Assembly: GCF_014647455.2 (NCBI RefSeq)
Contig: NZ_BMPF01000002.1
Coordinates: 434,001 to 498,000 of the forward strand
Reading direction: 5' to 3'
DNA: 64,000 nucleotides
Source of the DNA: Halarchaeum grantii
Lineage (GTDB): Archaea; Halobacteriota; Halobacteria; Halobacteriales; Halobacteriaceae
Shown here: one piece after another, positions 35,335-45,381 of the stretch
How the letters are laid out: each line of letters begins with the position of its first letter
Numbering within the stretch: the first letter of the stretch is position 1
Position numbers and translations under genes: made by a program
Notes under the pieces: model-generated
What the model saw: the letters and a program-made list of their open reading frames with translations, nothing else
Told to the model about the DNA's origin: nothing
Databases searched by the model: none

Positions 35335-35562
35335 CCCCGGACGCTCCCGCCGACTGTCGTGGACGCGACACGGGTCGGTGGTTGCGCGTCGCTCCAGTTC
35401 GCAGCGGGCGTGTCCGCGTACATATCGCGTCAGAACGGCCTGACGGCGTTATAATCCTTCGGGATCCACCGACTCGATGACCGAACGCGGACGGCGAAGC
35501 TGGACGTCGGGGCCGACCGCCGCGTCGCTCGCGGCGTGAGAGAACGAGAACGGGAGGAGGCC

Positions 35563-37749
35563 TTAGAAGTAGTCGATGGCCTCGGGCAGCTCGGCCTTCA
35601 TGCCCTTTCGCTCGCGAATCTCGCCGATGATCTCGCGCTGCATGTTGTCGGAGAGGACGCGGAACCCGGCGTTCTCCGTGTTCCACGACGCGCGGCCCTC
35701 GGTCGCGGAGCGGATGTCGCTGGAGAAGCCGATCATCTCGTCGACGGGCGCGATGCCCTCGACGACCATGAGGTCACCCTCCTGGTACATGTCGTCGACG
35801 CGGCCACGGCGGCCCTGAATCTCGCCGCTCGCCGCGCCCATGTGCTCGGTCGGGACGTCGATGCGGACGTCCTGAATCGGCTCGAGCAGCTTGATCTCGG
35901 CGTCGATGAGCGCGTTGTGAACGGCCTGCCGGACTGCGGGAATGACCTGCGCGGGACCACGGTGGATGGCGTCCTCGTGGAGACGGGCGTCGTGCAGGCG
36001 GATGAGCGCGCCCTGCACGGGCTCGGCGGCGAGCGGACCGTCGTCGAGGGCCTCCTCGAGCCCCTCGATGACGAGTTCCATCGTCTCGTTGAGGTGCTGG
36101 ATACCCTTCGTGTCGTCGATGAAGATGTTCGTGTTGTGGATCTCCTCGACTTCCTGGGAGGTGTCCTTGTCCATGCCGGCCTCCTGCAGGACCTCGCGGC
36201 GCTCCTGCTCGGGCATGTCCATGGAGACCTCGCCGAGTTTGATCTGCTCGACGATCTCGTCGCTGAGCGGCTCGACCGTGATGTAGAAGCGGTTGTGCCG
36301 GTTCGGCGAGCGCCCCTCGACCTCGCGGGACTCCTGCGTCGGAGCCTCGCGGTAGACAACGATTGGCTCACCGGTATTGACCGGGATCCCCTGGTTGCGC
36401 TCGATGCGCTGGGTGATGACTTCGAGGTGGAGCTCGCCCTGCCCGCTGATGAGGTGCTCGCCGGTGTCCTCGTTGATCTCGATGCGGATGGTGGGGTCCT
36501 CCTTCGCGACCTGCTGGAGCGTCTCGATGAGCTTCGGCAGGTCGTCCATGTTCTTCGCCTCGACGGACTTCGTGATGACCGGTTCGCTGATGTGCTCGAT
36601 GGACTCGAACGGCGTCATCTCCGCCGAGGAGACGGTGGAGCCGGCGATGGCGTCCTTGAGGCCGGTGACGGCGGCGATGTTGCCGGCGGGGACGTGCTCG
36701 ACCTCCTCGCGCTCGCCACCCATGTAGATGCCGACGGACTGGACGCGGTTCGTTCCGGCGGTGCCGGAGACGTGGAGGTCCTGGCCCTTCTCGATCGTGC
36801 CGGAGAAGACGCGGCCCGCGGCGATCTCGCCGGCGTGCGGGTCGACGCCGATGTCGGTCACCATCAGGACGACGTCGCCGTCCGGGTCGACCTCGCGCAT
36901 CTGCGTGGCGATCTCGGACTCGTCGTCGCCGCGCCAGATGCGCGGGATACGGCGAGGCTGGGCCTCGATTGGGTCCGGGAAGTGCTCACACACCATGTCG
37001 AGCACGACGTCCGAGAGCGGCGTGCGCTCGTGGAGCTCCTGGCGGTTGTCGTTGCGCTCGAGGTCCATGATGTCGCCGAAGTCCATGCCGGTGCGCTGCA
37101 TCGACGGCATGGAGACGCCCCACTTGTAGAGCGCGGACCCGAAGCCGACGGTCCCGTCCTCGACCGAGACGGTCCAGTCGTCGATGTCGTCCATCTCGTC
37201 GGTCATCCCGCGGATGAGCTCGTTGACCTCGTTGATGACGCCGAGGAGGCGCTTCTGCATCTCCTCGGGGCCCTCTTGGAGCTCGCTGATGAGGCGGTCG
37301 ACCTTGTTGATGAACAGCGCCGGCTTGACGCCCTCGCGGAGCGCCTGCCGAACGACGGTCTCCGTCTGGGGCATCGCGCCCTCGACGGCGTCGACGACGA
37401 CGAGCGCGCCGTCGACGGCGCGCATCGCGCGCGTCACGTCGCCACCGAAGTCGACGTGGCCCGGCGTGTCGATGAGGTTGACGAGGTGGTCCTGGTCCTC
37501 GTACTCGTGGGTCATGGAGACGTTCGCGGCGTCGATAGTGATGCCGCGCTCCTGCTCGTCTTCCTCGGTGTCCATCGCGAGCTGCTCGCCCGCCGTCTCG
37601 TCGGAGATCATGCCCGCACCGGCGAGGAGGTTGTCGGTGAGGGTCGTCTTCCCGTGGTCGACGTGGGCGGCGATGGCGATGTTACGGATGTGTTCCGGCT
37701 GGTCCATCAGCCGCTCACACTGTTGGACGATCTTCTTGCGTCGGCCCAT
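35563..37749 (-). CDS. fusA: translation elongation factor EF-2
   Basis: This 728-residue translocase GTPase has G1 [11 protein letters not shown]3 DTPGHVDFG and G4 NKVD. C-terminal domains IV and V are complete, with the diphthamide loop region in domain IV. It moves tRNA and mRNA after peptide transfer. The length is normal for archaea. Confidence 0.97.
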   Translation of the reverse strand: MGRRKKIVQQCERLMDQPEHIRNIAIAAHVDHGKTTLTDNLLAGAGMISDETAGEQLAMDTEEDEQERGITIDAANVSMTHEYEDQDHLVNLIDTPGHVDFGGDVTRAMRAVDGALVVVDAVEGAMPQTETVVRQALREGVKPALFINKVDRLISELQEGPEEMQKRLLGVINEVNELIRGMTDEMDDIDDWTVSVEDGTVGFGSALYKWGVSMPSMQRTGMDFGDIMDLERNDNRQELHERTPLSDVVLDMVCEHFPDPIEAQPRRIPRIWRGDDESEIATQMREVDPDGDVVLMVTDIGVDPHAGEIAAGRVFSGTIEKGQDLHVSGTAGTNRVQSVGIYMGGEREEVEHVPAGNIAAVTGLKDAIAGSTVSSAEMTPFESIEHISEPVITKSVEAKNMDDLPKLIETLQQVAKEDPTIRIEINEDTGEHLISGQGELHLEVITQRIERNQGIPVNTGEPIVVYREAPTQESREVEGRSPNRHNRFYITVEPLSDEIVEQIKLGEVSMDMPEQERREVLQEAGMDKDTSQEVEEIHNTNIFIDDTKGIQHLNETMELVIEGLEEALDDGPLAAEPVQGALIRLHDARLHEDAIHRGPAQVIPAVRQAVHNALIDAEIKLLEPIQDVRIDVPTEHMGAASGEIQGRRGRVDDMYQEGDLMVVEGIAPVDEMIGFSSDIRSATEGRASWNTENAGFRVLSDNMQREIIGEIRERKGMKAELPEAIDYF

Positions 37750-37907
37750 TATGCACGTGTGTACCGCCAGCGGGTTGAAAAGGGTAGTGTTTCCGTCTGC
37801 ACGCGAGACACGCCGTCACACGGCCCGTTCGTCACCACCGCCCGCCGGCGACGGCTCTCGCCGTGGGCGCAAGAGTCAACCCCTTCCGTCCCGTGACAAA
37901 CACACAC

Positions 37908-38678
37908 ATGGACGTACAGGTCATGGGTGCCGTCCCCGCCGGACCGTTTCTCGGGGCGCGGGACCTCTTCGAATACGAGTACGACCTCGAGAAGCCGGTG
38001 GAAGTGCACGTCCGCGAGAACCCGGACGAGCGAACGTGGGCCGGCCACTACGACGACCACCACGTGCTCAACATCTCGCGGCGCGCCGCCACCTCCGTGA
38101 TGGCTCGCGAACTCGCGCTCCACGAGTACGCGCATATGCACCGATACGAGGACGCACACGTCTCGCACACGATGGGGCTCTCCGAGGTACTCTTCCTCGC
38201 GCTCCCCGGTCGGCGCGTCGAGCGCCGCGTCCTCCAACAGTGCGAGCAGCTCGCGAACCACGCGAAGGACATCTACGCCGACGACATCACGCTCGACGTC
38301 GCGCCCGCCGACAAACTCCTCACCTTCCTCGAATCGCAACTCGCCACCGCGCTCGCCGAGCGCTCCGCCGCCGCCAGCGGCCCCACGGGTGGCTCACGAC
38401 TGACCGCCGCGGCCGATCCGGAGATGACGGCGGTGAACGCCGCGTTCGCGCTCGCGCTCCTCGAGCGACACGACGCCGTCTCCGAGGGCCACCGAATCTA
38501 CGAGTTCGCCGACCTCGCCGACGCCGACGCCCCCGGCGTCGACCTCCCGTGGTTCAAAGAGCAGTTCCGCACGCTCGCGCGCGACCCGGACGAATCCGTC
38601 TACCGGCGCGCGCTCGTCGACCTCGTGCGCGCGTTCGTCGACGCCCACGAAACCACGACCGGCCCGGCGGCCGACTGA
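37908..38678 (+). CDS. DUF5781-like protein with HExxH motif
   Basis: This 256-residue protein is conserved in haloarchaea beside translation genes. It contains HEYAHMHRYEDAHVSH around residues 77-92, a zincin-like HExxH with further His ligands, so a metallopeptidase activity is possible but unproven. It is the only rightward gene within a leftward translation block. ATG 37908 is chosen for the compact N-terminus MDVQVMGAVPAGPF. Confidence 0.7.
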   Translation: MDVQVMGAVPAGPFLGARDLFEYEYDLEKPVEVHVRENPDERTWAGHYDDHHVLNISRRAATSVMARELALHEYAHMHRYEDAHVSHTMGLSEVLFLALPGRRVERRVLQQCEQLANHAKDIYADDITLDVAPADKLLTFLESQLATALAERSAAASGPTGGSRLTAAADPEMTAVNAAFALALLERHDAVSEGHRIYEFADLADADAPGVDLPWFKEQFRTLARDPDESVYRRALVDLVRAFVDAHETTTGPAAD

Positions 38679-38740
38679 CGCGTCGGGAGACGCGACGGCG
38701 CCGGTCGCGCGACGAGCGGTGAGACGCGTCGCTACGCGGC

Positions 38741-38757
38741 GTGAAGAACGAAAGAGA
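38741..38757 (-). terminator. pyrimidine-rich terminator candidate after rps7
   Basis: The minus strand reads CTCTCTTTCGTTCTTC soon after the rps7 stop. It lacks a hairpin. Confidence 0.35.
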
Positions 38758-38768
38758 GAGTAGAGCAG

Positions 38769-39380
38769 TTAGCGGGCAGCCGCCGCGACGCGCTCCTTCT
38801 CCTCCTTCTGGGAGATCGCGTAGACCTGCACGTCGTAGTCGGCGGCGCGGACGAGCTGGTTCGCGAGCGCTTCGGCGGCGGACGTCGACGTCTTGAACGA
38901 GTCGGAGTGCGCGCCGTCCGTGATGAACTTGAGCGCCTGATCGACGCGGCGCTGGGGCGCGACGTCGACCGCCTTCGGGACGGAGATGCCACCGTACTTC
39001 AGGCGGACGGTCTCCTCGCGCGGCGCGGCGTTCTCGACGGCCGTGACAAGCACCTGCACCGGGTTCTCCTCGGTGCGCTCGTGGACGAGCTCGAAGGCCT
39101 CGCGAACGATCTTGAGCGCCTGCTGCTTCTTGCCGGCGTTCCGGCCGGTCTTCATCAGGCGGTTGGTGAGCCGCTCGACGACGGAGATCTTGCTCTTCTG
39201 GAACTGCTTGGACGCGTGGCGCCCCATCGTGTGCGCGATGGGCGTCACGGTGATGTAGCGCTTCGTGGACGGGTCAGCGTAGCTGATTTCGGAGACGTCC
39301 CAGACGCCGAAGAGGTCGGCGTCCGCGGACTCCTCGCCACCAGCGGGCTGCTCGGGCTCGGGGGCTTCTTCCGTGGACAT
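38769..39380 (-). CDS. rps7: 30S ribosomal protein S7
   Basis: This 203-residue protein has the archaeal S7 pattern: an acidic N-terminal extension, YADPSTKRYITVTPIAHTMG, then KKQQALKIVREAFELVHE and a helical C-terminus. It organises the 16S rRNA 3' domain. Its ATG overlaps the end of rps12 by one or two bases' distance, as in the usual str-type cluster. Confidence 0.96.
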   Translation of the reverse strand: MSTEEAPEPEQPAGGEESADADLFGVWDVSEISYADPSTKRYITVTPIAHTMGRHASKQFQKSKISVVERLTNRLMKTGRNAGKKQQALKIVREAFELVHERTEENPVQVLVTAVENAAPREETVRLKYGGISVPKAVDVAPQRRVDQALKFITDGAHSDSFKTSTSAAEALANQLVRAADYDVQVYAISQKEEKERVAAAAR

Positions 39381-39381
39381 G

Positions 39382-39810
39382 TTATCGGACAGGTTTCTCC
39401 GCGTTCCCGCGGACGAGTTCGATCATCGAGACGCCGTTGACCTTCTCGACCTTGTAGTTGACACCGGAGAGGTCACCCATGGCGCGACCCTTCGCGCCAC
39501 CGATGCCGGCGATCGTGACCTCGTCGTGCTCGTCGATGAACGAGATGGCGCCGTCACCGGGGCAGAACGCGGTGACCTGTTTCCCGTTCTTGATGAGCTG
39601 AACGCGGACACATTTCCGGATGGCGGAGTTCGGCTGTTTGGCCTCGATGCCGACCTTCTCCAGAACGATACCTCGACCCTGCGGCGCGCCCTCGAGGGGG
39701 TCCGAGCGCTCCGAGAGACCCCGCTCACGGCGCGCGTAGTCAGAGTCGGACCACCGGTGTGTCTGGCGGTCCTTCTTGAGTTTACGCGCGGCGTACTTGC
39801 CGTTCGGCAT
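39382..39810 (-). CDS. rps12: 30S ribosomal protein S12
   Basis: This 142-residue protein has the decoding-centre loop [20 protein letters not shown] and [23 protein letters not shown] 39810 gives [14 protein letters not shown], the usual archaeal start. The longer reading adds a non-conserved prefix. First of the S12-S7 pair. Confidence 0.96.
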   Translation of the reverse strand: MPNGKYAARKLKKDRQTHRWSDSDYARRERGLSERSDPLEGAPQGRGIVLEKVGIEAKQPNSAIRKCVRVQLIKNGKQVTAFCPGDGAISFIDEHDEVTIAGIGGAKGRAMGDLSGVNYKVEKVNGVSMIELVRGNAEKPVR

Positions 39811-39867
39811 ACGCACGAATTCCCGGCGCAACTACTTAAGCCCGGTCTTTTGACGGCGGGCGTGTCG

Positions 39868-40743
39868 CTACGGCACACGCTCGCCGCCGCCGTCGCGCCC
39901 CTCATCGACTGCGAGGCGCCCCGAGAGGGCCGTCTGGCTCGGCGGGTTGATCGTCAGGTCGTGTTCCGCGAAGCGCTCGCCCGTCCGCCGAAGGTACGCC
40001 GACCGGACGTCCGCGATCGGCGTCTCCGTCGGCTCCGCGATCCAGTAGTGCGCGACGACGGTGAACGCGGACTGTCCGAACCCGTCCACGTGCACGCTCG
40101 GCGCGGGGTCGTCGCAGATCCGGTCGTCCTCGCGCGCGGCCTCGCGTGCGATCCGCAGCGCCGCACCGACGTCCGCGTCGTACGGCACGCCGAACGTCTC
40201 CGAGACGCGGTAGGTGTCGCCCGCGTACGGCGCCGTCAGCGCGTTCGTCGTCAACTGGCTGTTGGGGACCGTAACCGTCTCGCCGGCGGCCGTCCGCACG
40301 CGCGTCACGCGGAAGTCGATCGTCTCCACCGTCCCCTCGTTGTCGGCCCACCGGATGTAGTCGCCGACACTGAAATCCGGGTCCGCGACGAGGAACACGC
40401 CGCTGACGAGGTTCCCGATGACGTCCTGCCCGGCGACGCCGAGCGCGAGCGTCGCCGCCGCGACGACGAGCGCGGACCCCTGAAACGCCCGCCCGAAGCC
40501 CGCGCCGGCGGTCGCGAGCACGAGCGCGACGGCCGCGAACGCGACGCGTGCGTAGAGCTCCACCGCGTCCACGAGCGTCGGGTTGTCGGGGTTGCGGGCG
40601 CGAACGACGCGGACGAGCGGCGGCACGGCGACGAGTCGTCCCAGCGCGTAGACGGCACAGGCGAGTGCGGCGAAGAGCGCGAACTGGACGAGGAGGTCGT
40701 GGTAGGACGCCCCCGCCGCCAGCACGCGCTCGAGGATCGTCAC
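39868..40743 (-). CDS. MscS-family mechanosensitive channel
   Basis: This 291-residue protein has three TM helices (LVQFALFAALACAVYALG..., VAFAAVALVLATAGAGFG, the pore-like ALVVAAATLALGVAGQDVIG). The MscS beta domain follows (FSVGDYIRWADNEGTVETID, TVPNSQLTTNAL). It releases solutes on hypo-osmotic shock. It lies between nusA and rps12, where these translation/transcription genes are usually contiguous. Confidence 0.9.
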   Translation of the reverse strand: MTILERVLAAGASYHDLLVQFALFAALACAVYALGRLVAVPPLVRVVRARNPDNPTLVDAVELYARVAFAAVALVLATAGAGFGRAFQGSALVVAAATLALGVAGQDVIGNLVSGVFLVADPDFSVGDYIRWADNEGTVETIDFRVTRVRTAAGETVTVPNSQLTTNALTAPYAGDTYRVSETFGVPYDADVGAALRIAREAAREDDRICDDPAPSVHVDGFGQSAFTVVAHYWIAEPTETPIADVRSAYLRRTGERFAEHDLTINPPSQTALSGRLAVDEGRDGGGERVP

Positions 40744-40827
40744 GGCGACACCTCGTTCATAGACCGGTCTCCGGCGTGAAGCGACAAGAGTCTGCGGGCT
40801 TCCGCGAAAAGGCGGCGACGGCCCCGC

Positions 40828-41253
40828 CTACGTCAACTGGATGTCGTCGACGTCGAAGTGGCGCTTCGCGAGCGCCTTCGCCATCTCGATGTTCCGCCCC
40901 GCCTCGCCGATGGCGACGCCGCGGTCCTCGTGGGCGACTTCGGCGTACGCGACCGTATCGTCGTTCTCGCTGATCGTGACGTTGTACACCGCTGCCGGAC
41001 TGAGCGCGTGCGCGACGAACGCCTCCGCGGAGGGCGCGTCCTCGACGAGTTCGACGTCACGGCCCAATCGCTCCTCGAGGCCTTGGACGCGTTCGCCGCC
41101 GCGCCCGATTGCCTGGGGCATCTCGCCGGCCTTCACGACGAAGACGACGCGTTCGCGCTCGTCGTCGACGACGCAGTCGACGGCGGTAGCGTCCGTCGCG
41201 TCCTCGAAGGCGGCGATGAGCCGGCGCGCCTCGTCGGAGAGCGTGACCGTCAC
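40828..41253 (-). CDS. nusA: NusA-like transcription factor
   Basis: This 141-residue protein is the archaeal short NusA: two KH domains with GxxG-like signatures (AIGRGGERVQGLEERLG and AIGEAGRNIEMAKALAK) and no S1 or N-terminal domain. It binds RNA and probably modulates elongation or termination. It lies 3 nt downstream of rpoA2 in the RNA polymerase operon. Confidence 0.93.
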   Translation of the reverse strand: MTVTLSDEARRLIAAFEDATDATAVDCVVDDERERVVFVVKAGEMPQAIGRGGERVQGLEERLGRDVELVEDAPSAEAFVAHALSPAAVYNVTISENDDTVAYAEVAHEDRGVAIGEAGRNIEMAKALAKRHFDVDDIQLT

Positions 41254-41256
41254 GGG

Positions 41257-42441
41257 TCAGTCGCTCGTCGTGCCCATGCGGAGGTCGACGTCGCCGGTTC
41301 CGAGGCGGACCGGCTTCCCGACGATGACGTTCTCGATGACGCCGTCGAGGTCGTCGGCCTCGCCGTAGATGGCGGCGTCGAGCAGGTGGTTGACGGTGAC
41401 CTCGAAGGCCGCACGCGCGAGCACCGAGTCCTTGTTGCCGGAGATACCGTGCCGGCCGATGGACTGGATGGTGCCGTCGTTGGTCATGATGTCCGCGACC
41501 AGCATCAGGTGGCGGATGTTCACGTCGTCGAGGCCCTGCTCCTCGAGCGTCGTCATCGTCTCGTCGATGATGGCCTCGCGGGCCGCCTCGATGCCGAGGG
41601 TCTTGTGGACCTCGTGGATGTTGTTACACGTCGTCCGGGAGGCGTCGACGCCCTCGATCTTCAGCGTCTTCTTGAACGCCGAGCCCTCCGTGTAGAGGAC
41701 GAACTCCTCGCCGTTCTCCGTCTCCTCCTTGCGGATGACGACGCGACTGATGTCCTCGATACCCTTGAAGACTATCTCGCGGAGCTGCTCGACGAGCTGC
41801 AGGAGCTCGCGATAGCTCGGCTCCTCGGGACCGAACTCGAGGACGGTCCCCGACTGGGTGACCGCGACGCCGAGGTTGTCCTGAATGGTGTCCGCGATCT
41901 CGCCGGCGATCTCGGTCGTGCTCTCGACCGTCGGCCAGCGCTCCGCGAGCGTGTCCTCGTTCAGGTCGATGGAGACGATCATGTCCGCGACGTTCGTCGA
42001 GATGTCCCCGAGCGCGAGGATCTTCGTCGCCTCGATGTTCCAGACGACCTCGTGGGCGCGCTCGCGGTCCGTCGCGTACTCGTCCTCGAGGTGGACGGTC
42101 ATCATCGGCGTGTCCGGGTTCTTCCGGGCGTCCACGAGCTCGATGAGTCGCGGGAGGCCCTGCGTGACGTCGATCTCCGCGACGCCCGCGTAGTGGAAGG
42201 TGTTCATCGTCATCTGCGTCCCGGGCTCACCGATGGACTGCGCGCTCACCGTCCCGACGGGGTCGAGCGGGTCGACTCGCGAGCTCTTGTACTGGGCCTC
42301 GACGGCCTTCGCGATGTAGTTGGCGTTCTCCGTGTCGACGCCCTCGCGGTCCTCGATGGTGTCGTACACGCGGTCCTTCAGCCGGCGCGGGAGTTCGGTG
42401 TCCTCCACGACGGCCTCGATGTCGTCTGTGATCTCGGTCAT
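41257..42441 (-). CDS. rpoA2: RNA polymerase subunit A''
   Basis: This 394-residue C-terminal part of the largest subunit includes [15 protein letters not shown] (trigger-loop region) and [14 protein letters not shown]. Together with A' it forms the catalytic largest subunit. The split is typical of archaea. Start and stop adjoin those of the A' and nusA genes. Confidence 0.97.
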   Translation of the reverse strand: MTEITDDIEAVVEDTELPRRLKDRVYDTIEDREGVDTENANYIAKAVEAQYKSSRVDPLDPVGTVSAQSIGEPGTQMTMNTFHYAGVAEIDVTQGLPRLIELVDARKNPDTPMMTVHLEDEYATDRERAHEVVWNIEATKILALGDISTNVADMIVSIDLNEDTLAERWPTVESTTEIAGEIADTIQDNLGVAVTQSGTVLEFGPEEPSYRELLQLVEQLREIVFKGIEDISRVVIRKEETENGEEFVLYTEGSAFKKTLKIEGVDASRTTCNNIHEVHKTLGIEAAREAIIDETMTTLEEQGLDDVNIRHLMLVADIMTNDGTIQSIGRHGISGNKDSVLARAAFEVTVNHLLDAAIYGEADDLDGVIENVIVGKPVRLGTGDVDLRMGTTSD

Positions 42442-45378
42442 TTAGTCGTCACCCTCGGCGCTCCAGGTTTCGCCCTCCATCGTCCACGACTCGCCGTGCT
42501 CGGAGAGGTTCGTCGGCGGCTCGCGCTCGCCGATGAACTCCTCGAGCTCGGCCTCGCTCTCGAACTCGGATTCGAGGACGCGGTCGGCGATGCTGTCGAC
42601 GTCGATATCGGCGTCCTCACCGGACGAGACGCGCACCGGGCTGGTGCCGTCCTCACCGAACTCGAACTGAACGATCGTGTCGGAGGTGTCCCGCACGGTG
42701 CCGTCGTACTGCGTTTCGAGCTCGGAGAGCGCGTTGATGAGGCGACGCTGGAGGTAGCCGGACTTGGAGGTCCGGACTGCCGTGTCGACGAGGCCCTCAC
42801 GGCCACCCATCGCGTGGAAGAAGAACTCCTTCGGGTCCAGACCGGACGTGTAGGAGCTCTCGACGAAGCCGTGTGCCTCGGCAGAGAGGTCGTTCGGCGC
42901 GTAGTGGCTGAGCGTACGATCCTCGTAACCGCGATTGATGCGCTCGCCGCGCACCGCCTGCTGGCCGACACAGCCGGCCATCTGCGTGAGGTTCAGCATC
43001 GACCCACGCGCCCCGGACTCGGCCATGACGACCGCCGGGTTCGTGTCGTCGAAGTGGTCGCCAGCGATGTCACCGGCGGAGTCGCGGGCCTTCCCGAGCG
43101 TCTGCATGATCTTCATCTCGAGCGTCTCGTCGACCGTCCGGCCGGGCAGGCTCTCGAGGTCGCCCGCCTCGTAGGAATCGATGAGTTCCTCGACGCGCTC
43201 GTAGGCGTTGTCGATGGCGTCGTCGATGCGTTCCTGGGCCTCGGCCGAAATCGACTCGTCGTCGATGCCGATGGAGAACCCGAAGTGCATGATCGCACGC
43301 ATCGCGAGCGCCGCGACCTCGTTGATGAAGATGCGTGCGCGCGTCGCGCCGTACACCTTCATGATGGTGTCGACGATGTCGCTTCCGAACTCGCCGACGC
43401 CGTCCTCGTCGATGGTCCCCTGCACGAGCTGGCCGTCCTCGATGACGACGTCCTCGCCGGCGCTCGACTTGAACTCGAGGTTGAGGTCGTCGGGGAGGAG
43501 CTCGCTGAAGAGCGTGTAGCCCGTCCAGTACTCGTTGCCGTCGGCGTCCGTGCCGTCGGCGGGCGGGAGTTCGTCGATGCGCGTCTGACGCAGCAGGTCG
43601 AGCGCCTGCGTCTCGTTGAACGACGGGTTGTCGTGCGTCAGGAGGTACATCCCGCTGATGTGGTCCTGAATCGCGCCGATGATGTTCTCACCGAAGCGCG
43701 GGCTGAGGATCTGCTCCTGCACGCGCATGAGGACGCGGGCTTCCGCGCGCGCCTCCTCGTTCTGGAGGGCGTGCATGTTCATCTCGTCGCCGTCGAAGTC
43801 GGCGTTGTACGGCGGACAGACGACGGTGTTCAGCCGGAACGTCTTGTACGGCATCACGACCACCTCGTGGGCCATGATGCTCATCCGGTGGAGCGACGGC
43901 TGGCGGTTGAAGATGACGATGTCGCCGTCGATGAGGTGGCGCTGGACCTCCCAGCCCGTCTCGATGCGCTCGGCGAGTTCCTCGCAGACCTTCTCGGTGA
44001 CGCGCACGCGCCGGCCGTCCGGTCGCTTCACGTAGTTCGCGCCGGGGTGGCCCTCGGGGCCGTTCCGGACGTACTGCTTCGCCCGCTCCATGTTCTGCTC
44101 GTTGACGACCATCGTCTGCGTCATCTCGCGCGCGACGCGCTCGGGGACGCCGACCTCGTTCAGTGAGAGCGTCGGGTCCGGGCTGATGACGGTCCGGGCG
44201 GAGAAGTTCACGCGCTTCCCGGAGAGCGAGCCGCGGAAGCGGCCCTCCTTGCCCTTCAGGCGCTGGCTGAGGGTCTTCAGCGGGCGCCCGGAGCGGTGTC
44301 GCGCCGGCGGCGTCCCGCTGATCTCGTTGTCCATGAACGTCGTGACGTGGTACTGGAGGAGTTCCCAGAGGTCCTCGATGATGAGCTGTGGCGCACCCGC
44401 TTCGCGGTTCTCCATGAACCGCTGGTTGATGCGGATGATGTCCACGAGCTTGTGCGTGAGGTCGTCCTCCGAGCGCTGACCGTTGTCGAGCGTGATGGAC
44501 GGCCGCGCCGTCACCGGCGGCACCGGGAGGACGGTGAGGATCATCCACTCGGGACGCGACTTCTCCGAGTCGACGCCGAGCACCTCCAAGTCCTCGCCCG
44601 GGATGTCCTCGAACCAGTCCCGGATGTCGCTCGGCATCAGCTTGTTCATGTCCTCCATCGTGAGGTCCGCGCCGATGGCCTTCTCGATGGCCTTGCGACT
44701 CTCCTCGCGCGGGCGGAACTCGCCGCTGAGGATCTCGTTGATGCGCGAGATGTCGATGTCCGTCTCCTCGGCGAGCGCCTGCGGGCTGATGCCCGCGTCG
44801 TCCTCGTCGGGATCCGGCTGCATCGCGGAGGCGATGCGCTCGGAGTAATCACTGGCGAGGACCTGCTGGACCTCGTAGTAGGTGGTGGGCTTCTCGTGCT
44901 TGACGTCGTACTGGGACTCCCCGCAGTACGGGCAGTTGTTCTTCTTGCGGGCCTCTCGGATCGCGGCCTTCGTGACGTCGGAGACGTCCTGGCGCAGCCC
45001 GCGCGTCCGTTCGAGGTTCCCGAGGTACTCCTCCTTCTCGTCCTCCGTGAGGAGGAGGCGACTGCAGCTCCGACAGGTGCCGCGCAGGAGGCGGCGAATG
45101 AGCTTCGCGAACCCGACGTGGATGACGGGCGCCGCGAGCTCGATGTGGCCGAAGTGGCCGTTACAGGAACCGGAGCGGTTCCCACAGGTCTTACACTCGA
45201 GGCCGGGGTCGATGACGCCGAGGCGCGGGTCCATCAGCCCCATGTCGATGGGGAAGCCGTCGTCGTCGTACGTGTCGGCCGTGATGACCTTCGTCGCGCT
45301 CATCTCGCGGTACTCCTCCGGGTCCATCAGCCCGAAGCTGATCTCCCCGATCTCCTTGGGTGACTGGCCTGTTGACAT
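42442..45378 (-). CDS. rpoA1: RNA polymerase subunit A'
   Basis: This 978-residue protein carries the absolutely conserved Mg-binding motif NADFDGDEMNMH, N-terminal zinc modules (CKTCGNRSGSCNGHFGH and CRSC...CPYCG), and PEGHPGANYVKRPDGRR. It is the N-terminal part of the largest subunit. It lies 3 nt after rpoB1. Confidence 0.98.
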   Translation of the reverse strand: MSTGQSPKEIGEISFGLMDPEEYREMSATKVITADTYDDDGFPIDMGLMDPRLGVIDPGLECKTCGNRSGSCNGHFGHIELAAPVIHVGFAKLIRRLLRGTCRSCSRLLLTEDEKEEYLGNLERTRGLRQDVSDVTKAAIREARKKNNCPYCGESQYDVKHEKPTTYYEVQQVLASDYSERIASAMQPDPDEDDAGISPQALAEETDIDISRINEILSGEFRPREESRKAIEKAIGADLTMEDMNKLMPSDIRDWFEDIPGEDLEVLGVDSEKSRPEWMILTVLPVPPVTARPSITLDNGQRSEDDLTHKLVDIIRINQRFMENREAGAPQLIIEDLWELLQYHVTTFMDNEISGTPPARHRSGRPLKTLSQRLKGKEGRFRGSLSGKRVNFSARTVISPDPTLSLNEVGVPERVAREMTQTMVVNEQNMERAKQYVRNGPEGHPGANYVKRPDGRRVRVTEKVCEELAERIETGWEVQRHLIDGDIVIFNRQPSLHRMSIMAHEVVVMPYKTFRLNTVVCPPYNADFDGDEMNMHALQNEEARAEARVLMRVQEQILSPRFGENIIGAIQDHISGMYLLTHDNPSFNETQALDLLRQTRIDELPPADGTDADGNEYWTGYTLFSELLPDDLNLEFKSSAGEDVVIEDGQLVQGTIDEDGVGEFGSDIVDTIMKVYGATRARIFINEVAALAMRAIMHFGFSIGIDDESISAEAQERIDDAIDNAYERVEELIDSYEAGDLESLPGRTVDETLEMKIMQTLGKARDSAGDIAGDHFDDTNPAVVMAESGARGSMLNLTQMAGCVGQQAVRGERINRGYEDRTLSHYAPNDLSAEAHGFVESSYTSGLDPKEFFFHAMGGREGLVDTAVRTSKSGYLQRRLINALSELETQYDGTVRDTSDTIVQFEFGEDGTSPVRVSSGEDADIDVDSIADRVLESEFESEAELEEFIGEREPPTNLSEHGESWTMEGETWSAEGDD

Positions 45379-45381
45379 GGG

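Noticed and set aside
35477-35539. 20-codon reading about 28 nt after a TTATAAT box
   Set aside because: Too short and low complexity; the TATA-like box may serve the opposite strand.
40858-44166. Very long plus-strand open frame across the RNA polymerase genes
   Set aside because: Antisense to rpoA1, rpoA2 and nusA; a consequence of high third-position GC.
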